A stretch of DNA of 39,150 bases from Clostridiaceae bacterium. Lineage in GTDB: Bacteria > Bacillota > Clostridia > SK-Y3. Below are positions 19,863-26,913 of the stretch, piece by piece (within the stretch, counting starts at the first letter, position 1; each line of letters opens with the position of its first letter). The translations under genes were made by a program, and so were the position numbers. The stretch lies in assembly GCA_012735465.1 (NCBI GenBank), contig JAAYHJ010000016.1, positions 80,648 to 119,797 on the forward strand, in the 5' to 3' direction. The notes under the pieces were generated by a model, which was not told the origin of the DNA, did no database searches, and worked only from the letters and a program-made list of their open reading frames with translations.

Positions 19863-20422
19863 ATATATAAGTTACGATAAATAAACTTTAAGGTAACATG
19901 TCCATCAAAACATTAGCCAAAGCGGACCCTAAGAAGCAGGAGGAATTCAAGCAGGATTTCGAGCTTTTAAAAAAACTACTTGACGGGGAAATTGACCATC
20001 TGCTGTTTGAGGATGAATCCATGATCCGTGATTACTAAGCAATCAAAAGAACATGGTTTCAGAAAGGTAAACAGCGGGTCATCCTTACATATTAAAGCAT
20101 GAAGGGGTAAAGCTTCCCGACATCCTTGATTATGAAACAGGGTATGTGCACTGTGTTGAGGAAGAACGATATGACATTGAAATATTTCTGTCATTCCCCA
20201 AGGTAGTTCTCAAGCTTTATCCAACCGGCAAAATCGTCATGATCCTGGATAACACCCGTATCCACCATGTGAAACTGGAACCATTTCTTAATGTCTCTTC
20301 TTTTCTGTGAAGCAAATACACATAGCAGTTCAGGGTTTTATTAATTTTATTTCCAAGGTTCCCTCTCAGGTTATTAATAGGCTATACCTGCAAATGTAGT
20401 ATATTTATCGTAACTTATATAT
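19863..20422. mobile_element. Decayed IS630-type element with 21-bp terminal inverted repeats
   Basis: ATATATAAGTTACGATAAAT plus one A at 19863-19883 is repeated exactly in inverted orientation at 20402-20422. The 560 bp between hold a broken transposase of IS630 type. Both ends have TA steps, consistent with the TA target preference of the family. The length is well below an intact IS630 (about 1.1 kb), so the element is an internally deleted, non-autonomous copy. Confidence 0.8.
19898..20310 (+). pseudogene. IS630-family transposase fragment, broken by stop and frameshift
   Basis: In frame from 19898 the translation reads DPKKQEEFKQDFELLKKLL and FEDESMIRDY, the first catalytic Asp region of the IS630 DDE domain. 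A TAA at 20036-20038 interrupts it; the frame continues with AIKRTWFQKGKQR, then a one-base deletion near 20095 shifts it. In the next frame come KHEGVKLPDILDYETGYVHC and MILDNTRIHH, the second catalytic Asp region. The N-terminal helix-turn-helix half and the C-terminal Glu/Asp region are missing. It cannot make active transposase. Confidence 0.85.
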
Positions 20423-20700
20423 CTTTTAGACATTGATGAAAAATTTTTTAACCTGTACAATATGAATTGCAAACAGATTTCAACATATTGATGCCGATTG
20501 CCTTCTTGCATTCCATTCCATATATGAAAAAATAGTATTATATTGATATAAATGTATTTCTTTTTACCAAATATATTATATAATATAAAAATATATAATT
20601 GAATTGCTTATAAAAAAATTATACAAAATTGATAATAATCCACTTTAGTTTTTTGTATAAATTTAGTTCAAGATAGCAATACTCTACGATTTATAACAAA
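20423..20700. other. AT-rich spacer without recognisable genes
   Basis: Extremely A/T-rich stretch between the IS remnant and the cyclase terminator. No open frame with a ribosome site, no tRNA-like fold and no repeat beyond simple AT tracts was seen. It looks like decayed or non-coding DNA of the island. Confidence 0.6.
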
Positions 20701-20705
20701 ACGTA

Positions 20706-20747
20706 AAACCCGCCACCTCTCTTAATTAGTGAGTTAGCGGGTCTTTT
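20706..20747 (-). terminator. Bidirectional terminator after the cyclase gene
   Basis: ACCCGC...CTC / GAG...GCGGGT stem at 20708-20742. On the minus strand it is followed by TTTTACGTTTT, on the plus strand by CTTTTTGTTT. It is about 55 bp after the cyclase stop. Confidence 0.8.
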
Positions 20748-20797
20748 TGTTTGTTCTTACTCCAAATACCCAAATAATAGTATATCTTGCAAAAATG

Positions 20798-21427
20798 TTA
20801 TATGTATAATGATTTCTTAATCAACAATACCCTGGCCGGGCTTCCGTCACCTCCCACAATGGGAAGGGGTGCAATTATGGAAGTATATTCCCCTTCTTCC
20901 ACGTCTTTTAACCTCAATCCTTCCACTATCATTATATCATTCCTCAACAGGATGCGGTGGGTTTCATGTTCAGGGGAGTTTCTTTCAATGCTTAAGGCGT
21001 CAATACCTACTACCTCAGCACCCTGGTCCACAAGGTATTGTGCAGCTTCAGGAGAAAGATAAATAAAATTATAATTAAAGTTTTCTTCATAAGAATTCCG
21101 GGTTTTTAAAAAAACCGTATCCCCTTTTTCAATGGGACATCTTTTTATATCTTCGATGCCAATACGGTCTTTTATATCCACCAGGTTAAATACCTTACAT
21201 TTACCATATAATTTATATAAAGGTATTTGGTCCAATTTATATCCTTCCTCCAAAATATGATAAGGTGCATCCACATGAGTGCCTGTATGGGAATAAATGC
21301 AAAGCCTTGATTCGTTGCTGCCCTGTTCTATGGTCCTTACCTTTTCAATATGGGGCTTATGTTCATTCCGATTTTTGTATACAACCATTCCCGCATGGAT
21401 TGGCATTGTTACGTCGTATATTTGCAT
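20798..21427 (-). CDS. Cyclase family protein (kynurenine formamidase-like metal hydrolase)
   Basis: A 209-residue member of the cyclase/KynB family, metal-dependent amide or ester hydrolases. The signature HTGTHVDAPYH at residues 47-57 supplies the His and Asp metal ligands; downstream GIDALSIE and PEHETHRILL near 142-161 carry further ligands and the catalytic His. No tryptophan pathway genes are nearby, so the substrate is unknown. ATG at 21427 follows AAGGAGATGGTATT. The start lies inside the zwf coding frame, with 65 bp shared, so the two are translationally linked. The last 27 codons are duplicated as a remnant at 14260-14343. A terminator follows at 20706. Confidence 0.9.
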   Translation of the reverse strand: MQIYDVTMPIHAGMVVYKNRNEHKPHIEKVRTIEQGSNESRLCIYSHTGTHVDAPYHILEEGYKLDQIPLYKLYGKCKVFNLVDIKDRIGIEDIKRCPIEKGDTVFLKTRNSYEENFNYNFIYLSPEAAQYLVDQGAEVVGIDALSIERNSPEHETHRILLRNDIMIVEGLRLKDVEEGEYTSIIAPLPIVGGDGSPARVLLIKKSLYI

Positions 21428-22853
21428 AATACCATCTCCTTCCGTCCTGTGTTATCAGTTTATCTGCTTCTTCCGGCCCCCAGCTGCCTCTGTTATACAA
21501 GGGAGGACATTTATCATATTGCTGAAGCATTTTTTCTGCCAGCATCCATGAATATTGTATTTCTTCCCAGCTTGTAAACAGGGTGGGGTCCCCTATCATT
21601 GCATCCAGCAAGAGACGCTCATAGGCTTCAGGAGTATTGGCTCCAAACTCACATTCATGACAAAAATTCATTCTGACTTCCCTTATCCGAACATCTCCCC
21701 GGGTCGGTTCTTTGATATTAAATTGAATATCAAAACCCGTCCTGGGGTCTATAGATATCACGAGCCGATTAGGTTCTATATTCTCATGCTTATACAATAT
21801 ATGCGGGGGTTTATTAAATTGGATTACCACTCCGGTGGTTTTTTCTTTCAAATACTTACCCGTACGGACATATATGGGTACACCTGCCCAACGCCAGTTG
21901 TGTATTTCCAACTTTGCAGCAACAAAAGTCTCTACCTTTGAGCCAGGGTCAACATCTTTTTCAGAGGTATATCCTTTATATTGACCTCTGACAATATTAC
22001 TACCAGGAAATAATCTAATGGCACGAATAACCTTTACTTTTTCTGCCGATATGGATTGGGCATCAAAGTTCACCGGCGGCTCCATTGCAATAAGGGATAA
22101 CAACTGTACAATGTGGTTTTGCAGCATATCCTTAGTAGCTCCCGCCTGCTCATAATACTTACCCCTGTTGCCCACCCCTACGGTTTCGGATACGGTGATC
22201 TGTATATGGTCAATATGCTTGTTATTCCACAGGGGCTCAAAAATTCCGTTGGCAAAACGCAAAACAATAAAGTTTTGCACTGCTTCTTTTCCAAGATAAT
22301 GGTCAATCCGATACATCTGGGAATCATCAATCAACTGTTCCAGCCGGTGGTTTAGTTTTCTTGCCGATGCAAGGTCCGAACCAAAGGGTTTTTCAATGAT
22401 TACACGGTGCCAGGGCTCCACCGTTCCTTTATGTAAAATACCATGCTTTGTAAGATTCTCGACTACCACGGGGAAAAAAACAGGAGTTGTCGCAAGGTAA
22501 AATAAACGGTTTTTTTCTTTTCCTTCCACCTCATTAAGTATATTCTTCAACTGTTCGTAGGTTTCATCCTTTTGTAAATCACCGGAAATATAGTAAAAGG
22601 AACTGCCCATCTTTTTATAAACATCTTCTTCATATTTATTCCTTGAATACTTTTTTATGCCGTCAATAAAAAAATCCGCATATTGCTGGTGGGACATCTG
22701 TTTCCGGGATATTCCTATAACAGAAAAAGGTACATTTAATTTGTTTTCAATATACAAATTGTATAATGCAGGAATTAGTTTTCTTACAGCCAGGTCCCCT
22801 GTTCCGCCAAATATAATAAACGTAAAAGGTTTTAAATTTGCCACTCCTGTCAT
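21363..22853 (-). CDS. zwf: Glucose-6-phosphate 1-dehydrogenase
   Basis: Oxidises glucose 6-phosphate to 6-phosphogluconolactone with NAD(P)+, the entry to the oxidative pentose phosphate pathway. The 496 residues have the nucleotide-binding motif IIFGGTGDLAVRKL at 13-26, the EKPFG motif near 154-158 and the active-site RIDHYLGKE at 182-190. The usual C-terminal WGPEEADKLI is followed by about 25 extra residues in the region shared with the cyclase start; most family members end soon after that motif. ATG at 22853 follows AGGAGTGGTATT. This enzyme is not universal in clostridia, which often lack zwf. It forms a pair with the cyclase gene. Confidence 0.95.
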   Translation of the reverse strand: MTGVANLKPFTFIIFGGTGDLAVRKLIPALYNLYIENKLNVPFSVIGISRKQMSHQQYADFFIDGIKKYSRNKYEEDVYKKMGSSFYYISGDLQKDETYEQLKNILNEVEGKEKNRLFYLATTPVFFPVVVENLTKHGILHKGTVEPWHRVIIEKPFGSDLASARKLNHRLEQLIDDSQMYRIDHYLGKEAVQNFIVLRFANGIFEPLWNNKHIDHIQITVSETVGVGNRGKYYEQAGATKDMLQNHIVQLLSLIAMEPPVNFDAQSISAEKVKVIRAIRLFPGSNIVRGQYKGYTSEKDVDPGSKVETFVAAKLEIHNWRWAGVPIYVRTGKYLKEKTTGVVIQFNKPPHILYKHENIEPNRLVISIDPRTGFDIQFNIKEPTRGDVRIREVRMNFCHECEFGANTPEAYERLLLDAMIGDPTLFTSWEEIQYSWMLAEKMLQQYDKCPPLYNRGSWGPEEADKLITQDGRRWYYANIRRNNANPCGNGCIQKSE

Positions 22854-22934
22854 AATACCACTCCTATACTTTAATTATTATGTTTATTCTTACCCTTCTT
22901 CTAATATTTGAAACTACTGCATTTATGTCTAAAT

Positions 22935-22966
22935 AAAAAAGACCTGCTGCTGTGGCAGGTCTTTTT
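22935..22966 (-). terminator. Bidirectional terminator between glgB and zwf
   Basis: AAAGACCTGC / GCAGGTCTTT hairpin with A-run and T-run on both sides (positions 22935-22966). It lies downstream of glgB and upstream of zwf on the minus strand, so it ends the glgB transcript. Confidence 0.9.
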
Positions 22967-23122
22967 ATATATATATAAAAAGAGGAAAAATGAAAAATTA
23001 TTGTGTTTATTGGTTGTGGTATGTTTTTATTATACTTAATATTATCAGCAAATGTAATATTAAAAATATACGAAGATATGCTTTTTTAAAAGGAATTATT
23101 ATGAAAAATCTATAACTTGGCA

Positions 23123-25336
23123 TTAACATTGGCGGTACTCCCACACCGGTTTAAATACCAGCATCGCCAGAGGCGGTATCCTTAAGCCTAAAGAATAAGG
23201 CCTTCCGTTGCAGGGCACTTCCTGGGAATGCAGTCCTCCGCAGTTTCCAACATTGCTCCCTCCGTATATTTCTGAATCGCTATTAAATACTTCCCTGTAA
23301 AAGGTATGAAAAGGTACTCCAATACGGTAATGGTCATGAACTACAGGGGTAAAGTTATATACAAATACCAATATGTCCTTGCTGTCCTTTGCTTTGCGCA
23401 AAAAAGAAACAATGCTATGGTCCGCATCATCACAGTTAATCCATTCAAATCCATCAAAGCTGTAATCTATTTCATATAATGCTTTTTCCGAGCGATAAAA
23501 TGTATTAAGATCCCTTACATAATCCTGCATCTTTTTATGCATATCATATTCAAGAAGATGCCAATCCAGGCTGTCGTAAAACTTCCATTCAATGAACTGT
23601 CCAAATTCACCGCCCATAAACAGTAGTTTTTTACCCGGGTGCCCGTATTGATATCCGTAAGCAACCCGAAGCCCTGCGAATTTCTGCCAGTAGTCACCAG
23701 GCATCTTGCTCAGCATGGAACATTTACCATGCACTACCTCATCATGGGACAAGGGAAGGATAAAGTTCTCTGAAAAAGCATACATCAAACTAAAAGTTAT
23801 CAAATTATGATGATACTTACGGTAAACCGAGTCCATGCTAATATACCTTAAAAAATCATTCATCCATCCCATATTCCACTTCATGCCAAACCCCAGTCCT
23901 CCTATGTATGGAGGTTTGCATACCAAAGGCCATGCCGTGGACTCTTCTGCAATCATCATAATCCCGGGATATTGCTGGTACAGGGCACTGTTTAAATGGC
24001 GAAGGAATTCAATTGCTTCAATATTTTCCTTTCCCCCATACCTGTTGGGAATCCATTCCCCTTCTTTCTTACCATAATCGAGATATAACATGGACGCAAC
24101 CGCATCCACACGCAGCCCGTCAATATGGTATTTTTCAAACCAAAAAAAGGCATTGGACAACAAAAAATTTTTAACTTCATTCCTACCATAATTAAAAATC
24201 ATTGTTCCCCAATCCGGGTGCTCCCCTTGTCGCGGGTCCTCATGTTCATATAATGCACTCCCATCAAAACGGCGCAATCCATGGTCATCCCTTGGAAAAT
24301 GAGCCGGAACCCAGTCCAAAATAACACCAATACCGTTTTGATGGCATGTATCTATAAGATACATCAAATCTTCCGGCTTTCCATACCGGGAAGTAACCGC
24401 ATAATAGCCTGTCGTCTGATACCCCCAGGAACCGTCATAGGGATGTTCAGAAAGGGGCAAAAACTCGATATGGGTATAACCCATTTCTTTTACATAGGGA
24501 ACCAGCTTATCGGCCGCATCCCTATAGGATATAAAGCCGTCTTCATCCTGGGATTTACGCATCCACGAGCCCAAATGGACTTCATAAATAGCCACGGGAC
24601 TTTCCAGATAATTTGTATTTTTCCTTGCCTCCAGCCATTCTTCATCATGCCACTCATATTTATTTATATCATATACTATGGAAGCATTGTTGGGCCGCAA
24701 CTCACTGTAAAAGGCATAGGGATCGGATTTTAATAATATATCACCCCTATGGGTCTTTATTTCATATTTATATAGATATCCTTCTTTCACACCGGGAATA
24801 AATATTTCCCATACCCCTGAGGAACCTATGCTTCGCATGGGATTTTGTCGTCCGTCCCATTGATTAAAATCCCCAACAACACTAACCCTTTGGGCACAGG
24901 GAGCCCAGACAGCAAAATAGGTTCCATAAACATTATTGATGGTCATTGGATGTGCACCTAATCTTTCATAAATATGCCTGTTATCACCTTTATTAAAAAG
25001 ATACAAATCATAGTCTGTCATTACAGGTAAAAAACTATAGGGGTCGTGGGTTGACCAGTGATTATCAAAATAATCGGTAATCTCCAACTGGTATTCAAAA
25101 AAATCACTGCGGTCTTTCATTTCTGCTTCAAAAAAACCGTCCGGATGAATTTTTTTCATTGGATATTTTATATGAGGATGATAATAATCAATAACATTTA
25201 CTTCCCTTGCCCGCGGTAAAAATGCTCTTACCACTATGAACTGTCCTTTTTTGTGCATACCTAATATGTTAAAAGGGTCCCTATGGGTGCTGTTAATAAT
25301 ACGTTCCATTTCTTTTTGAAATATGACATCATCCAT
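23123..25336 (-). CDS. glgB: 1,4-alpha-glucan branching enzyme
   Basis: Introduces alpha-1,6 branches into glycogen-like glucan. The 737 residues show an N-terminal domain (about 1-105), a CBM48 module (about 110-215, FAVWAPCAQRVSVVGDFNQW), a GH13 barrel and a C-terminal beta domain. GH13 motifs: DWVPAHF, DGLRVDAVASMLYLDYG (nucleophile Asp), MIAEESTAWP (acid/base Glu) and PLSHDEVVHGK (third Asp). Length is typical of N1-type GlgB (about 730). The start is ATG at 25336, 9 nt after GGAGGA; an upstream GTG at 25345 overlaps the ribosome site. glgC/A/P are not in the window, and it appears monocistronic with a terminator at 22935. Confidence 0.96.
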   Translation of the reverse strand: MDDVIFQKEMERIINSTHRDPFNILGMHKKGQFIVVRAFLPRAREVNVIDYYHPHIKYPMKKIHPDGFFEAEMKDRSDFFEYQLEITDYFDNHWSTHDPYSFLPVMTDYDLYLFNKGDNRHIYERLGAHPMTINNVYGTYFAVWAPCAQRVSVVGDFNQWDGRQNPMRSIGSSGVWEIFIPGVKEGYLYKYEIKTHRGDILLKSDPYAFYSELRPNNASIVYDINKYEWHDEEWLEARKNTNYLESPVAIYEVHLGSWMRKSQDEDGFISYRDAADKLVPYVKEMGYTHIEFLPLSEHPYDGSWGYQTTGYYAVTSRYGKPEDLMYLIDTCHQNGIGVILDWVPAHFPRDDHGLRRFDGSALYEHEDPRQGEHPDWGTMIFNYGRNEVKNFLLSNAFFWFEKYHIDGLRVDAVASMLYLDYGKKEGEWIPNRYGGKENIEAIEFLRHLNSALYQQYPGIMMIAEESTAWPLVCKPPYIGGLGFGMKWNMGWMNDFLRYISMDSVYRKYHHNLITFSLMYAFSENFILPLSHDEVVHGKCSMLSKMPGDYWQKFAGLRVAYGYQYGHPGKKLLFMGGEFGQFIEWKFYDSLDWHLLEYDMHKKMQDYVRDLNTFYRSEKALYEIDYSFDGFEWINCDDADHSIVSFLRKAKDSKDILVFVYNFTPVVHDHYRIGVPFHTFYREVFNSDSEIYGGSNVGNCGGLHSQEVPCNGRPYSLGLRIPPLAMLVFKPVWEYRQC

Positions 25337-25444
25337 TCCATTCACTCCTCCATCTATTTTCGGTTGATTGCTGCAAATACAGTATTCTATAGTATGGTAC
25401 AGCCCCTACGTTATTATTCCTATTTTGATGGGGAAATTAAGAGG

Positions 25445-26248
25445 TTAATATTCCAAAGCGGAGTTTTTATGCAGAAACACAAACACATAGGTTTTAAGGC
25501 CTATGGAAAAGATGCTCAGCAATATAATGCCAATCCATAAGGGTATTGAAACAAAGGGATCGGCAGATTTATACTGCATTATTAATGCCTGTATGTACAC
25601 GTATATAAGTCCGGCAAAATGGATTATGCTAAGAATGGCGTGTCCTAACAGCTTCCAAAAATGATCCTTTACAATCCGATTTGTTCTTTTAAAAGCGGAA
25701 AATACGTTTTTAGTAATTAAAAAAATACCCGGTTGCCAAAAGGCCACATATAATGTGAAAAGAAATATACCAAATATGATGAATATAAATGTTACTACCC
25801 ATAGGATAATTGCAGGGATAAAAAAAGATTCTTTGCCCGATAAAAGCGGAACGCTAATTAACACGGAGGGAATTGACAATAACCCAATACATAATAAAAA
25901 AATCACGGTTACAGGAATCAACATTAATAAACCAATTAAAACAAAAAAAGCATATGAAGTTATCCCTTTTCCCAAATCCCATATATATATTTTTTTGTCC
26001 CTGACACTCTTAGCAATAAGGTAATAAATCATGGAATAAAAAAGTCCGCTTATGACCCAGATAATTAAAATCCTTTTAGTCTCAGCTGATAAAACCGATT
26101 GTATATATGCTATATCTGTTAACTCATCCAAGGTTGGGATTTGTACAGACCTGTTATAAAAAAACACTAAAAATACCAATGCAGAATATAAAATATGAAA
26201 TATAAGAATTATTTTATGTTTTGCAAGTATTGCTATTGTTTTATTCAA
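25445..26248 (-). CDS. Unknown multi-pass membrane protein
   Basis: I do not recognise this 267-residue protein. It has about six hydrophobic segments: near 13-32, 63-82, 98-125, 140-165, 175-190 and 235-258, with a short linker before the last. The segment TGXX-free loop VFSAFKRTNRIVKDHFWKLLG between helices is basic and amphipathic, as in proteins of the 'glycerophosphoryl diester phosphodiesterase membrane domain'-like group, but this is not firm. The start is TTG at 26248, 6 nt after GGGGGG; a longer frame begins 21 codons upstream without a ribosome site. It is 108 bp upstream of glgB and may be cotranscribed with it, since no terminator was seen between them. Confidence 0.7.
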   Translation of the reverse strand: MNKTIAILAKHKIILIFHILYSALVFLVFFYNRSVQIPTLDELTDIAYIQSVLSAETKRILIIWVISGLFYSMIYYLIAKSVRDKKIYIWDLGKGITSYAFFVLIGLLMLIPVTVIFLLCIGLLSIPSVLISVPLLSGKESFFIPAIILWVVTFIFIIFGIFLFTLYVAFWQPGIFLITKNVFSAFKRTNRIVKDHFWKLLGHAILSIIHFAGLIYVYIQALIMQYKSADPFVSIPLWIGIILLSIFSIGLKTYVFVFLHKNSALEY

Positions 26249-26321
26249 AGGTATCCCCCCATCTTGCAAGTTTCTTTTATATATTCGCCAAAAAAAACAT
26301 AATTCCTGCAAAAATTTATTT

Positions 26322-26347
26322 AAAAAGGGCAGACCCGTTGTCTGCCC
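26322..26347 (-). terminator. Terminator after the DUF1659-DUF2922 pair
   Basis: GGGCAGA / TCTGCCC stem with 7-base loop, followed on the minus strand by TTTTTA. It lies just after the DUF2922 stop. Confidence 0.85.
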
Positions 26348-26354
26348 GCATATA

Positions 26355-26573
26355 TCATGACAATTCCAACTCGGTTACTTCCCTGCTGACAATTCTTGCG
26401 CCTGAAGCCTGAACAATGTCGCCACCACTTGTAGTAAATACATTTTTCGCAATAATATTATCCATTACTGCTTTGACTTCTGCTCCTGTCAGGTCTTCAA
26501 CCGGGTCACTGATGGAAATGGTCACATTTTTTTGTTCCTCATTCTTAAAAATCATTTCAAGAACCGCTGCCAT
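26355..26573 (-). CDS. DUF2922 family protein
   Basis: A 72-residue cytosolic protein of the DUF2922 family: LEMIFKNEEQKNVTISISDP, then DLTGAEVKAVMDNIIAKN and FTTSGGDIVQASGARIV, ending EVTELELS. The family is found in spore-forming Firmicutes, almost always beside DUF1659, with no known function. ATG at 26573 follows AGGAGG by 8 nt; an upstream GTG is rejected because it sits in the ribosome site. It is 33 bp after the DUF1659 gene and ends at the terminator, so the two form a small operon. Confidence 0.9.
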   Translation of the reverse strand: MAAVLEMIFKNEEQKNVTISISDPVEDLTGAEVKAVMDNIIAKNVFTTSGGDIVQASGARIVSREVTELELS

Positions 26574-26606
26574 TCCTACCACCTCCTTTTATTAGAACGA
26601 CAACTG

Positions 26607-26831
26607 TTATGCATTGATTAACTCATTCTCATCAACCCTTATGATTGAAGTAACCTGATGCTTCTGTACAGAAAATAACTGCTGTGCCACATCCATCAAA
26701 TCCTGGTTACTGGCAGATGCCTTTATATTGCTGAATGTTTTTGTCCGTATAATGGAATTTCCATTCTCATCCGTACCTACAGAATACTTTACCTGAAGCC
26801 TGCTGTTTAATGGATTAGTCAGTACCGGCAT
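26607..26831 (-). CDS. DUF1659 family protein
   Basis: A 74-residue protein of the DUF1659 family: LQVKYSVGTDENGNSIIRTKTFSNI followed by the helix ASNQDLMDVAQQLFSVQ and VTSIIRVDENELI. Function unknown; the pattern of beta strands, helix, strand resembles DUF2922 and the two probably have related folds or form a complex. ATG at 26831 follows AAGGGGGTGAAAA. It starts the two-gene operon; the topoisomerase A gene ends 83 bp upstream and no clear terminator was seen in between, so read-through is possible. Confidence 0.9.
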   Translation of the reverse strand: MPVLTNPLNSRLQVKYSVGTDENGNSIIRTKTFSNIKASASNQDLMDVAQQLFSVQKHQVTSIIRVDENELINA

Positions 26832-26913
26832 TTTTTCACCCCCTTACCTACACTATATAGGTCTAAAAAAATGCCTTTTCTTACCCATAAGTTTTATCCT
26901 ATTCCCATTAAGG

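Noticed and set aside
22990-23115. 41-codon plus-strand frame (MKNYCVYWLWY...) behind AGAGGAAAA
   Set aside because: It lies in the 3' spacer of glgB, is AT-driven, has no promoter that could be placed and no recognisable family; the preceding hairpin would end plus transcripts.
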